Assembly (NCBI RefSeq): GCF_910591885.1
Contig: NC_063277.1
Coordinates: 3,224,001 to 3,288,000, forward strand
Source of the DNA: Bombus terrestris
Taxonomy: Eukaryota; Arthropoda; Insecta; Hymenoptera; Apidae
Direction: 5' to 3'
Length of the DNA: 64,000 nucleotides
Made by a program: the position numbers and the translations under genes. The notes beneath the pieces are model-generated. The model searched no databases. It saw nothing but the letters and a program-made list of their open reading frames with translations, and was not told where the DNA came from. Shown here piece after piece: positions 41,911 through 58,320 of this stretch (positions are counted from its first letter, which is position 1; every line of letters starts with the position of its first letter).

Positions 41911-44900
41911 GTATAACGTTATATACTATTACTATATAACGTATAACGTTATATACTATTACTATATAACGTATAACGTTATATACTATTACTATATAAC
42001 GTATGACGATATATACTATTACGTATTAACGCATAACGTTATATACTATTACTATATAACGTATAACGTTATATACTATTACTATATAACGTATAACGTT
42101 ATATACTATTACTATATAACGTATAACGTTCTATACTATTACTATATAACGCATAACGTTATATAATATTACTATATAACGTATAACGTTATATACTATT
42201 ACTATATAACGTATAACGTTATATACTATTACTATATAACGTATAACGTTATATACTATTATTATATAACGCACAACGTTATATAATATTACTATATAAC
42301 GTATAACGTTATATACTATTACTATATAACGTATAACGTTATATACTATCACGTATTAACGTATAACGTTATATACTATTACTATATAACGTATAACGCT
42401 ATATACTATTACTGTATAACGTATAACGTTATATACTATTACTATATAACGTATAACGATATATACTATTACGTATTAACGTATAACGTTATATACTATT
42501 CCGTACTATCGTATAACGTCATATAATATTACTATATAACGTATAACGTTATATACCATTACTATATAACGTATAACGATATATACTATTCCGTACTATC
42601 GTATAACGTTATATACTATTACTGTATAATGCATAACGTTATATACTATTACTATATAACGTATAACGTTATATACTATTACTATATAGCGCATAACGTT
42701 ATATAATATTACTATATAACGTATAACGTTATATACTATTACTATATAACGTATAACGATATATACTATCACGTATTAACGTATAACGTTATATACTATT
42801 ACTATATAACGTATAACGCTATATACTATTACTGTATAACGTATAACGTTATATACTATTACTATATAACGTATAACGATATATACTATTACGTATTAAC
42901 GTATAACGTTATATACTATTACTATATAACGTATAACGTTATATACTATTACGTACTATCGTATAACGTTATATACTATTACTATATAACGTATAACGTT
43001 ATATACTATTACTATATAACGTATAACGTTATATACTATTACTATATAACGTATAACGTTATATACTATTACTATATAACGTATAACGTTATATACTATT
43101 ACTATATAACGTATAACGTTATATACTATTACTATATAACGTATAACGTTATATACTATTACTATATAACGTATAACGTTATATACTATTACTATATAAC
43201 GCATAACGTTATATAATATTACTATATAACGTATAACGTTATATACCATTACTATATAACGTATAACGTTATATACTATTACTATGTAACGTATAACGTT
43301 ATATACTATTACTATATAACACATAACGTTATGTAATATTACTATATAACGTATAACGTTATATACTATTACTATATAACGTATGACGTTATATACTTAT
43401 ACTATATAACGTATAACGATATATACTATTACGTATTAACGTATAACGTTATATACTATTACTATATAACGTATAACGTTATATACTATTACTATATAAC
43501 GTATAACGTTATATACTATTACTATATAACGTATAACGTTATATACTATTACTATATAACGTATAACGTTATATACTATTACTATATAACGTATAACGTT
43601 ATATACTATTACGTAATAACGTATAACGTTATATACTATTACTATATAACGTATAACGTTATATACTATTACTATATAACGTATAACGTTATATACTATT
43701 ACTATATAACGTATAACGTTATATACTATTACTATATAACGTATAACGTTATATACTATTACTATATAACGTATAACGTTATATACTATTACTATATAAC
43801 GTATGACGATATATACTATTACGTATTAACGCATAACGTTATATACTATTACTATATAACGTATAACGTTATATACTATTACTATATAACGTATAACGAT
43901 ATATACTATTACGTAATAACGTATAACGTTATATAGTATTGCCATATCACGTATAACGTTATATACTATTACTATATAACGTATAACGTTATATACTATT
44001 ACTATATAACGCATAACGTTATATAATATTACTATATAACGTATAACGTTATATACCATTACTATATAACGTATAACGTTATATACTATTACTATATAAC
44101 GTATAACGTTATATACTATTACTATATAACGTATAACGATATATACTATTACGTATTAACGTATAACGTTATATACTATTACTATATAACGTATAACGTT
44201 ATATACTATTACTATATAACGTATAACGTTATATACTATTACTATATAATGTATAACGATATATACTATTACGTAATAACGTATAACGTTATATAGTATT
44301 GCCATATCACGTATAACGTTGTATATTATTACGTACTAACGTATAACGTTATATACTATTACTATATAACGTATAACGTTATATACTATTACTATATAAC
44401 GTATAACGTTGTATAGTATTACCATATAACGTATAACGTTATATACTATTACGTACTAACGTATAGCGTTATATACTATTACTATGTCACATATATCGCT
44501 ATATACTATAACTATATAACGTATAACGATATATACTGTTACTATATAACGTATAACGTTATATAGTATTACGTAATAACGTATAACGTTATATAGTATT
44601 GCCATATCACGTATAACGTTGTATATTATTACGTACTAACGTATAACGTTATATACTATTACTATATAACGTATAACGTTATATACTATTACTATATAAC
44701 GTATAACGTTATATACTATTACTATATAACGTATAACGTTATATACTATTACTATATAACGTATGACGATATATACTATTACGTATTAACGCATAACGTT
44801 ATATACTATTACTATATAACGTATAACGTTATATACTATTACTATATAACGTATAACGTTATATACTATTACTATATAACGTATAACGTTATATACTATT

Positions 44901-47900
44901 ACTATATAACGTATAACGTTCTATACTATTACTATATAACGCATAACGTTATATAATATTACTATATAACGTATAACGTTATATACTATTACTATATAAC
45001 GTATAACGTTATATACTATTACTATATAACGTATAACGTTATATACTATTATTATATAACGCACAACGTTGTATAATATTACTATATAACGTATAACGTT
45101 ATATACTATTACTATATAACGTATAACGTTATATACTTATACTATATAACGTATAACGTTATATACTATTACTATATAACGCATAACGTTATATACTATT
45201 ACTATATAACGTATAACGATATATACTATTACGTATTAACGTATAACGTTATGTACTATTACTATATAACGTATAACGTTATATACTATTACTATATAAC
45301 GTATAACGTTATATACTTTTACTATATAACGTATAACGATATATACTATTCCGTACTATCGTATAACGTTATATACTATTACTGTATAATGCATAACGTT
45401 ATATACTATTACTATATAACGTATAACGTTATATACTATTACTATATAGCGCATAACGTTATATAATATTACTATATAACGTATAACGTTATATACTATT
45501 GCTATATAACGTATAACGATATATACTATCACGTATTAACGTATAACGTTATATACTATTACTATATAACGTATAACGCTATATACTATTACTGTATAAC
45601 GTATAACGTTATATACTATTACTATATAACGTATAACGATATATACTATTACGTATTAACGTATAACGTTATATACTATTACTATATAACGTATAACGTT
45701 ATATACTATTACTATATAACGTATAACGTTATATACTATTACTATATAACGTATGACGATATATACTATTACGTATTAACGCATAACGTTATATACTATT
45801 ACTATATAACGTATAACGTTATATACTATTACTATATAACGTATAACGTTATATACTATTACTATATAACGTATAACGTTCTATACTATTACTATATAAC
45901 GCATAACGTTATATAATATTACTATATAACGTATAACGTTATATACTATTACTATATAACGTATAACGTTATATACTATTACTATATAACGTATAACGTT
46001 ATATACTATTATTATATAACGCACAACGTTATATAATATTACTATATAACGTATAACGTTATATACTATTACTATATAACGTATAACGTTATATACTATC
46101 ACGTATTAACGTATAACGTTATATACTATTACTATATAACGTATAACGCTATATACTATTACTGTATAACGTATAACGTTATATACTATTACTATATAAC
46201 GTATAACGATATATACTATTACGTATTAACGTATAACGTTATATACTATTCCGTACTATCGTATAACGTCATATAATATTACTATATAACGTATAACGTT
46301 ATATACCATTACTATATAACGTATAACGATATATACTATTCCGTACTATCGTATAACGTTATATACTATTACTGTATAATGCATAACGTTATATACTATT
46401 ACTATATAACGTATAACGTTATATACTATTACTATATAGCGCATAACGTTATATAATATTACTATATAACGTATAACGTTATATACTATTACTATATAAC
46501 GTATAACGATATATACTATCACGTATTAACGTATAACGTTATATACTATTACTATATAACGTATAACGCTATATACTATTACTGTATAACGTATAACGTT
46601 ATATACTATTACTATATAACGTATAACGATATATACTATTACGTATTAACGTATAACGTTATATACTATTACTATATAACGTATAACGTTATATACTATT
46701 ACGTACTATCGTATAACGTTATATACTATTACTATATAACGTATAACGTTATATACTATTACTATATAACGTATAACGTTATATACTATTACTATATAAC
46801 GTATAACGATATATACTATTACTATATAACGTATAACGTTATATACTATTACTATATAACGTATAACGTTATATACTATTACTATATAACGTATAACGTT
46901 ATATACTATTACTATATAACGTATAACGTTATATACTATTACTATATAACGCATAACGTTATATAATATTACTATATAACGTATAACGTTATATACCATT
47001 ACTATATAACGTATAACGTTATATACTATTACTATGTAACGTATAACGTTATATACTATTACTATATAACACATAACGTTATGTAATATTACTATATAAC
47101 GTATAACGTTATATACTATTACTATATAACGTATGACGTTATATACTTATACTATATAACGTATAACGATATATACTATTACGTATTAACGTATAACGTT
47201 ATATACTATTACTATATAACGTATAACGTTATATACTATTACTATATAACGTATAACGTTATATACTATTACTATATAACGTATAACGTTATATACTATT
47301 ACTATATAACGTATAACGTTATATACTATTACTATATAACGTATAACGTTATATACTATTACGTAATAACGTATAACGTTATATACTATTACTATATAAC
47401 GTATAACGTTATATACTATTACTATATAACGTATAACGTTATATACTATTACTATATAACGTATAACGTTATATACTATTACTATATAACGTATAACGTT
47501 ATATACTATTACTATATAACGTATAACGTTATATACTATTACTATATAACGTATGACGATATATACTATTACGTATTAACGCATAACGTTATATACTATT
47601 ACTATATAACGTATAACGTTATATACTATTACTATATAACGTATAACGATATATACTATTACGTAATAACGTATAACGTTATATAGTATTGCCATATCAC
47701 GTATAACGTTATATACTATTACTATATAACGTATAACGTTATATACTATTACTATATAACGCATAACGTTATATAATATTACTATATAACGTATAACGTT
47801 ATATACCATTACTATATAACGTATAACGTTATATACTATTACTATATAACGTATAACGTTATATACTATTACTATATAACGTATAACGATATATACTATT

Positions 47901-49410
47901 ACGTATTAACGTATAACGTTATATACTATTACTATATAACGTATAACGTTATATACTATTACTATATAACGTATAACGTTATATACTATTACTATATAAT
48001 GTATAACGATATATACTATTACGTAATAACGTATAACGTTATATAGTATTGCCATATCACGTATAACGTTGTATATTATTACGTACTAACGTATAACGTT
48101 ATATACTATTACTATATAACGTATAACGTTATATACTATTACTATATAACGTATAACGTTGTATAGTATTACCATATAACGTATAACGTTATATACTATT
48201 ACGTACTAACGTATAACGTTATATACTATTACTATGTCACATATATCGCTATATACTATAACTATATAACGTATAACGATATATACTGTTACTATATAAC
48301 GTATAACGTTATATAGTATTACGTAATAACGTATAACGTTATATAGTATTGCCATATCACGTATAACGTTGTATATTATTACGTACTAACGTATAACGTT
48401 ATATACTATTACTATATAACGTATAACGTTATATAATATTACTATATAACGTATAACGTTATATACTATTACTATATAACGTATAACGTTATATACTATT
48501 ACTATATAACGTATGACGATATATACTATTACGTATTAACGCATAACGTTATATACTATTACTATATAACGTATAACGTTATATACTATTACTATATAAC
48601 GTATAACGTTATATACTATTACTATATAACGTATAACGTTATATACTATTACTATATAACGTATAACGTTCTATACTATTACTATATAACGCATAACGTT
48701 ATATAATATTACTATATAACGTATAACGTTATATACTATTACTATATAACGTATAACGTTATATACTATTACTATATAACGTATAACGTTATATACTATT
48801 ATTATATAACGCACAACGTTGTATAATATTACTATATAACGTATAACGTTATATACTATTACTATATAACGTATAACGTTATATACTTATACTATATAAC
48901 GTATAACGTTATATACTATTACTATATAACGCATAACGTTATATACTATTACTATATAACGTATAACGATATATACTATTACGTATTAACGTATAACGTT
49001 ATGTACTATTACTATATAACGTATAACGTTATATACTATTACTATATAACGTATAACGTTATATACTTTTACTATATAACGTATAACGATATATACTATT
49101 CCGTACTATCGTATAACGTTATATACTATTACTGTATAATGCATAACGTTATATACTATTACTATATAACGTATAACGTTATATACTATTACTATATAGC
49201 GCATAACGTTATATAATATTACTATATAACGTATAACGTTATATACTATTACTATATAACGTATAACGATATATACTATCACGTATTAACGTATAACGTT
49301 ATATACTATTACTATATAACGTATAACGCTATATACTATTACTGTATAACGTATAACGTTATATACTATTACTATATAACGTATAACGATATATACTATT
49401 ACGTATTGAC
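41911..49410. repeat. 3750-bp tandem duplication (125 monomers x 2)
   Basis: Copies are 41911-45660 and 45661-49410, adjacent and near-identical. Matching landmarks include GTATGACGAT at 42001/45751, GTATAACGTC at 42511/46261, ATATATCGCT at 44491/48241 and GCACAAC followed by GTATAATATT at 45061/48811. Differences I noticed are single bases: 43051 versus 46801 (CGTT/CGAT), 44461 versus 48211 (GTATAGC/GTATAAC), 44671 versus 48421 (ATACTATT/ATAATATT), 45481 versus 49231 (GCTATATAAC/ACTATATAAC) and 45631 versus 49381 (ACGTATTAAC/ACGTATTGAC). This is the longest clean tandem pair in the window. The GTATAACGCT/ACTGTATAAC monomer was seen only between 42 and 51.3 kb. Confidence 0.9.
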
Positions 49411-49650
49411 GTATAACGTTATATACTATTACTATATAACGTATAACGTTATATACTATTACTATATAACGTATAACGATATATACTATTCCGTACTATC
49501 GTATAACGTTATATAATATTACTATATAACGTATAACGTTATATACTATTACTATATAACGTATAACGATATATACTATCTCGTATTAACGTATAACGTT
49601 ATATACTATTACTATATAACGTATAACGTTATATACTATTACTGTATAAC

Positions 49651-50910
49651 GTATAACGTTATATACTATTACTATATAACGTATAACGATATATACTATT
49701 ACGTACTATCGTATAACGTTATATACTATTACTATATAACGTATAACGTTATATACTATTACTATATAACGTATAACGATATATACTATTCCGTACTATC
49801 GTATAACGTTATATAATATTACTATATAACGTATAACGTTATATACCATTACTATATAACGTATAACGTTATATACTATTACTATATAACGTATAACGTT
49901 ATATACTATTACAATATTACGTATAACGTTATATACTATTACGTAATAACGTATAACGTTATATAGTATTGCCATATCACGTATAACGTTGTATATTATT
50001 ACGTACTAACGTATAATGTTATATACTATTACTATATAACGTATAACGATATATACTATTCCGTACTATCGTATAACGTTATATACTATTACTATATAAC
50101 GCATAACGTTATATACTATTACTATATAGCGTATATCGTTATATACTATTACTATATAACGCATAACGTTATATAATATTACTATATAACGTATAACGTT
50201 ATATACTATTACTATATAACGTATAACGTTATATACTATTACTATATAACGTATAACGTTATATACTATTACTATATAACGTATAACGTTATATACTATT
50301 ACTATATAACGTATAACGTTATATACTATTACGTAATAACGTATAACGTTATATACTATTACTATATAACGTATAACGTTATATACTATTACTATATAAC
50401 GTATAACGTTATATACTATTACTATATAACGTATAACGTTATATACTATTACTATATAACGTATAACGTTATATACTATTACTATATAACGTATAACGTT
50501 ATATACTATTACTATATAACGTATGACGATATATACTATTACGTATTAACGCATAACGTTATATACTATTACTATATAACGTATAACGTTATATACTATT
50601 ACTATATAACGTATAACGTTATATACTATTACTATATAACGTATAACGTTCTATACTATTACTATATAACGCATAACGTTATATAATATTACTATATAAC
50701 GTATAACGTTATATACTATTACTATATAACGTATAACGTTATATACTATTACTATATAACGTATAACGTTATATACTATTATTATATAACGCACAACGTT
50801 ATATAATATTACTATATAACGTATAACGTTATATACTATTACTATATAACGTATAACGTTATATACTATCACGTATTAACGTATAACGTTATATACTATT
50901 ACTATATAAC
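49651..50910. repeat. Partial further copy of 41041-42390
   Basis: Order matches 41041-42390 with the offset falling from 8610 to 8580 to 8520, meaning single consensus monomers were lost in homogeneous stretches. Marks include ACAATATTAC at 49891 (ACTATATTAC at 41281) and GTATGACGAT at 50521 (42001). It continues at 50941, with two monomers missing relative to 42421-42480. Confidence 0.8.
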
Positions 50911-51660
50911 GTATAACGCTATATACTATTACTGTATAACGTATAACGTTATATACTATTCCGTACTATCGTATAACGTCATATAATATTACTATATAAC
51001 GTATAACGTTATATACCATTACTATATAACGTATAACGATATATACTATTCCGTACTATCGTATAACGTTATATACTATTACTGTATAATGCATAACGTT
51101 ATATACTATTACTATATAACGTATAACGTTATATACTATTACTATATAGCGCATAACGTTATATAATATTACTATATAACGTATAACGTTATATACTATT
51201 ACTATATAACGTATAACGATATATACTATCACGTATTAACGTATAACGTTATATACTATTACTATATAACGTATAACGCTATATACTATTACTGTATAAC
51301 GTATAACGTTATATACTATTACTATATAACGTATAACGATATATACTATTACGTATTAACGTATAACGTTATATACTATTACTATATAACGTATAACGTT
51401 ATATACTATTACGTACTATCGTATAACGTTATATACTATTACTATATAACGTATAACGTTATATACTATTACTATATAACGTAAAACGTTATATACTATT
51501 ACTATATAACGTATAACGTTATATACTATTACTATATAACGTATAACGTTATATACTATTACTATATAACGTATAACGTTATATACTATTACTATATAAC
51601 GTATAACGTTATATACTATTACTATATAACGTATAACGTTATATACTATTACTATATAAC

Positions 51661-52650
51661 GCATAACGTTATATAATATTACTATATAACGTATAACGTT
51701 ATATACCATTACTATATAACGTATAACGTTATATACTATTACTATGTAACGTATAACGTTATATACTATTACTATATAACACATAACGTTATGTAATATT
51801 ACTATATAACGTATAACGTTATATACTATTACTATATAACGTATGACGTTATATACTTATACTATATAACGTATAACGATATATACTATTACGTATTAAC
51901 GTATAACGTTATATACTATTACTATATAACGTATAACGTTATATACTATTACTATATAACGTATAACGTTATATACTATTACTATATAACGTATAACGTT
52001 ATATACTATTACTATATAACGTATAACGTTATATACTATTACTATATAACGTATAACGTTATATACTATTACGTAATAACGTATAACGTTATATACTATT
52101 ACTATATAACGTATAACGTTATATACTATTACTATATAACGTATAACGTTATATACTATTACTATATAACGTATAACGTTATATACTATTACTATATAAC
52201 GTATAACGTTATATACTATTACTATATAACGTATAACGTTATATACTATTACTATATAACGTATAACGTTATATACTATTACTATATAACGTATAACGTT
52301 ATATACTATTACTATATAACGCATAACGTTATATAATATTACTATATAACGTATAACGTTATATACCATTACTATATAACGTATAACGTTATATACTATT
52401 ACTATGTAACGTATAACGTTATATACTATTACTATATAACACATAACGTTATGTAATATTACTATATAACGTATAACGTTATATACTATTACTATATAAC
52501 GTATGACGTTATATACTTATACTATATAACGTATAACGATATATACTATTACGTATTAACGTATAACGTTATATACTATTACTATATAACGTATAACGTT
52601 ATATACTATTACTATATAACGTATAACGTTATATACTATTACTATATAAC
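51661..52650. repeat. 660-bp repeat (22 monomers)
   Basis: The series GCATAAC/TAATATTAC, ATACCATT, ACTATGTAAC, consensus, ACATAAC/ATGTAATATT, consensus, GTATGAC/ACTTATAC, ACGTATTAAC begins at 51661 and again at 52321. The stretch between consists largely of consensus monomers with one ACGTAATAAC unit at 52051. Confidence 0.8.
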
Positions 52651-54600
52651 GTATAACGATATATACTATTCCGTACTATCGTATAACGTCATATAATATT
52701 ACTATATAACGTATAACGTTATATACCATTACTATATAACGTATAACGTTATATACTATTACTATATAACGTATAACGTTATATACTATTACGTACTAAC
52801 GTATAACGTTATATACTATTACTATGTCACATATATCGCTATATACTATAACTATATAACGTATAACGATATATACTGTTACTATATAACGTATAACGTT
52901 ATATAGTATTACGTAATAACGTATAACGTTATATACCATTACTATATAACGTATAACGCTATATACTATTACGTACTATCGTATAACGTTATATACGATT
53001 ACTATATAACGTATAACGTTATATACTATTACTATATAACACATAACGTTATGTAATATTACTATATAACGTATAACGTTAGATACTATTACTATATAAC
53101 GTATGACGTTATATACCATTACTATATAACGTATAACGATATATACTATTACTATATAACGTATAACGTTATATACTATTACTATATAACGTATAACGTT
53201 ATATACTATTACTATATAACGTATAACGTTATATACTATTACTATATAACGTATAACGTTATATACTATTACTATATAACGTATAACGTTATATACTATT
53301 ACTATATAACGTATAACGATATATACTATTACGTAATAACGTATAACGTTATATAGTATTGCCATATCACGTATAACGTTGTATATTATTACGTACTAAC
53401 GTATAACGTTATATACTATTACTATATAACGTATAACGTTATATACTATTACTATATAACGTATAACGTTATATAGTATTACCATATAACGTATAACGTT
53501 ATATACTATTACGTACTAACGTATAACGTTATATAGTATTACGTAATAACGTATAACGTTATATAGTATTGCCATATCACGTATAACGTTGTATATTATT
53601 ACGTACTAACGTATAACGTTATATACTATTACTATATAACGTATAACGTTATATACTATTACTATATAACGTATAACGTTATATACTATTACTATATAAC
53701 GTATAACGTTATATACTATTACTATATTACGTATGACGATATATACTATTACGTATTAATGCATAACGTTATATACTATTACTATATAACGTATAACGTT
53801 ATATACTATTACTATATAACGTATAACGTTATATACTATTACATTATAACGTATAACGTTCTATACTATTACTATATAACGCATAACGTTATATAATATT
53901 ACTATATAACGTATAACGTTATATACTATTACTATATAACGTATAACGTTATATACTATTACTATATAACGTATAACGTTATATACTATTATTATATAAC
54001 GCACAACGTTATATAATATTACTATATAACGTATAACGTTATATACTACTACTATATAACGTATAACGTTATATACTTATACTATATAACGTATAACGTT
54101 ATATACTATTACTATATAACGCATAACGTTATATACTATTACTATATAACGTATAACGATATATACTATTACGTATTAACGTATAACGTTATGTACTATT
54201 ACTATATAACGTATAACGTTATATACTATTACTATATAACGTATAACGTTATATACTTTTACTATATAACGTATAACGATATATACTATTCCGTACTATC
54301 GTATAACGTTATATACTATTACTGTATAATGCATAACGTTATATACTATTACTATATAACGTATAACGTTATATACTATTACTATATAGCGCATAACGTT
54401 ATATAATATTACTATATAACGTATAACGTTATATACTATTACTATATAACGTGTAACGATATATACTATCACGTATTAACGTATAACGTTATAAACTATT
54501 ACTATATAACGTATAACGTTATATACTATTACTGTATAACGTATAACGTTATATACTATTACTATATAACGTATAACGATATATACTATTACGTATTAAC
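52261..54600. repeat. Second copy of the 31681-34020 block
   Basis: Partner of 31681-34020 at offset 20580. A small difference is GTATAACGCT at 52951 versus GTATAACGTT at 32371. Part of it (from 52981) is used again at 59491 onward, offset 6510. Confidence 0.85.
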
Positions 54601-54997
54601 GTATAACGTTATATACTATTACTATATAACGTATAACGTTATATACTATTACGTACTATCGTATAACGTTATATACTATTACTATATAACGTATAACGTT
54701 ATATACTATTACTATATAACGTATAACGTTATATACTATTACTATATAACGTATAACGTTATATACTATTACTATATAGCGTATAACGTTATATACTATT
54801 ACTATATAACGCATAACGTTATATAATATTACTATATAACGTATAACGTTATATACCATTACTATATAACGTATAACGTTATACACTATTACTATGTAAC
54901 GTATAACGTTATATACTATTACTATATAACACATAACGTTATGTAATATTACTATATAACGTATAACGTTATATACTATTACTATATAACGTATGAC

Positions 54998-55020
54998 GTT
55001 ATATACTTATAGTATATAAC
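54998..55020. repeat. Near-perfect palindrome, 10-bp stem with 3-nt loop
   Basis: A GTATGAC/ACTTATAC-type monomer carries AGTATATAAC instead of ACTATATAAC. The arms GTTATATACT (54998-55007) and AGTATATAAC (55011-55020) are therefore exact reverse complements around TAT. The related monomer at 61501 keeps the usual form, and at 58261 the position is inverted. Confidence 0.85.
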
Positions 55021-56490
55021 GTATAACGATATATACTATTACGTATTAACGTATAACGTTATATACTATTACTATATAACGTATAACGTTATATACTATT
55101 ACTATATAACGTATAACGTTATATACTATTACTATATAACGTATAACGATATATACTATTCCGTACTATCGTATAACGTTATATAATATTACTATATAAC
55201 GTATAACGTTATATACCATTACTATATAACGTATAACGTTATATACTATTACTATATAACGTATAACGTTATATACTATTACGTACTAACGTATAACGTT
55301 ATATACTATTACTATGTCACATATATCGCTATATACTATAACTATATAACGTATAACGATATATACTGTTACTATATAACGTATAACGTTATATAGTATT
55401 ACGTAATAACGTATAACGTTATATAGTATTGCCATATCACGTATAACGTTGTATATTATTACGTACTAACGTATAACGTTATATACTATTACTATATAAC
55501 GCATAACGTTATATACTATTACTATATAACGTATAACGATATATACTATTACGTATTAACGTATAACGTTATATACTATTACTATATAACGTATAACGTT
55601 ATATACTATTACTATATAACGTATAACGTTATATACTTTTACTATATAACGTATAACGATATATACTATTCCGTACTATCGTATAACGTTATATACTATT
55701 ACTGTATAATGCATAACGTTATATACTATTACTATATAACGTATAACGTTATATACTATTACTATATAGCGCATAACGTTATATAATATTACTATATAAC
55801 GTATAACGTTATATAATATTACTATATAACGTATAACGTTATATACTATTACTATATAACGTATAACGTTATATACTATTACGTATTAACGTATAACGTT
55901 ATATACTATTACTATATAACGTATAACGTTATATACTATTACTGTATAACGTATAACGTTATATACTATTACTATATAACGTATAACGATATATACTATT
56001 ACGTATTAACGTATAACGTTATATACTATTACTACATAACGTATAACGTTATATACTATTACGTACTATCGTATAACGTTATATACTATTACTATATAAC
56101 GTATAACGTTATATACTTATACTATATAACGTATAACGTTATATACTATTACTATATAACGTATAACGTTATATACTATTACTATATAACGTATAACGTT
56201 ATATACTATTACTATATAACGTATAACGTTATATACTATTACTATATTACGTATAACGTTATATACTATTACGTAATAACGTATAACGTTATATAGTATT
56301 GCCATATCACGTATAACGTTGTATATTATTACGTACTAACGTATAATGTCATATACTATTACTATATAACGTATAACGATATATACTATTCCGTACTATC
56401 GTATAACGTTATATACTATTACTATATAACGCATAACGTTATATACTATTACTATATAGCGTATAACGATATATACTATTACGTAATAAC

Positions 56491-56790
56491 GTATAACGTT
56501 ATATAGTATTGCCATATCACGTATAACGTTGTATATTATTACGTACTAACGTATAACGTTATATACTATTACTATATAACGTATAACGTTATATACTATT
56601 ACTATATAACGTATAACGTTGTATAGTATTACCATATAACGTATAACGTTATATAGTATTGCCATATCACGTATAACGTTGTATATTATTACGTACTAAC
56701 GTATAACGTTATATACTATTACTATATAACGTATAACGTTATATACTATTACTATATAACGTATAACGTTGTATAGTATTACCATATAAC
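56491..56790. repeat. 150-bp tandem duplication (5 monomers x 2)
   Basis: F, G, two consensus monomers and a GTATAGTATTACCATATAAC unit occur as 56491-56640 and 56641-56790. The same doubled arrangement is present at 63421-63720, carried there by the larger duplication at offset 6930. Confidence 0.88.
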
Positions 56791-58267
56791 GTATAACGTT
56801 ATATACTATTACGTACTAACGTATAACGTTATATAGTATTACGTAATAACGTATAACGTTATATAGTATTGCCATATCACGTATAACGTTGTATATTATT
56901 ACGTACTAACGTATAACGTTATATACTATTACTATATAACGTATAACGTTATATACTATTACTATATAACGTATAACGTTATATACTATTACTATATAAC
57001 GTATAACGTTATATACTATTACTATATTACGTATGACGATATATACTATTACGTATTAATGCATAACGTTATATACTATTACTATATAACGTATAACGTT
57101 ATATACTATTACTATATAACGTATAACGTTATATACTATTACATTATAACGTATAACGTTCTATACTATTACTATATAACGCATAACGTTATATAATATT
57201 ACTATATAACGTATAACGTTATATACTATTACTATATAACGTATAACGTTATATACTATTACTATATAACGTATAACGTTATATACTATTATTATATAAC
57301 GCACAACGTTATATAATATTACTATATAACGTATAACGTTATATACTACTACTATATAACGTATAACGTTATATACTTATACTATATAACGTATAACGTT
57401 ATATACTATTACTATATAACGCATAACGTTATATACTATTACTATATAACGTATAACGATATATACTATTACGTATTAACGTATAACGTTATATACTATT
57501 ACTATATAACGTATAACGTTATATACTATTACTATATAACGTATAACGTTATATACTTTTACTATATAACGTATAACGATATATACTATTCCGTACTATC
57601 GTTTAACGTTATATACTATTACTGTATAATGCATAACGTTATATACTATTACTATATAACGTATAACGTTATATACTATTACTATATAGCGCATAACGTT
57701 ATATAATATTACTATATAACGTATAACGTTATATACTATTACTATATAACGTGTAACGATATATACTATCACGTATTAACGTATAACGTTATAAACTATT
57801 ACTATATAACGTATAACGTTATATACTATTACTGTATAACGTATAACGTTATATACTATTACTATATAACGTATAACGATATATACTATTACGTATTAAC
57901 GTATAACGTTATATACTATTACTATATAACGTATAACGTTATATACTATTACGTACTATCGTATAACGTTATATACTATTACTATATAACGTATAACGTT
58001 ATATACTATTACTATATAACGTATAACGTTATATACTATTACTATATAACGTATAACGTTATATACTATTACTATATAGCGTATAACGTTATATACTATT
58101 ACTATATAACGCATAACGTTATATAATATTACTATATAACGTATAACGTTATATACCATTACTATATAACGTATAACGTTATACACTATTACTATGTAAC
58201 GTATAACGTTATATACTATTACTATATAACACATAACGTTATGTAATATTACTATATAACGTATAAC

Positions 58268-58320
58268 GTTATATAGTAATAGTATATAACGTTATGCGTT
58301 ATATAGTAATAGTATATAAC
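58268..58320 (-). repeat. Second inverted 53-bp segment of the 15398 type
   Basis: Two reverse-orientation hairpins are joined by GTTATGC (58291-58297), base for base the same as 15398-15450. It lies between the same neighbours, an ACATAAC/ATGTAATATT monomer on the left and an ACGTATTAAC monomer on the right. The left spacer here is the normal GTATAAC rather than GTATTAC. The sister copies at 54961-55020 and 61471-61530 are not inverted. Confidence 0.9.
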
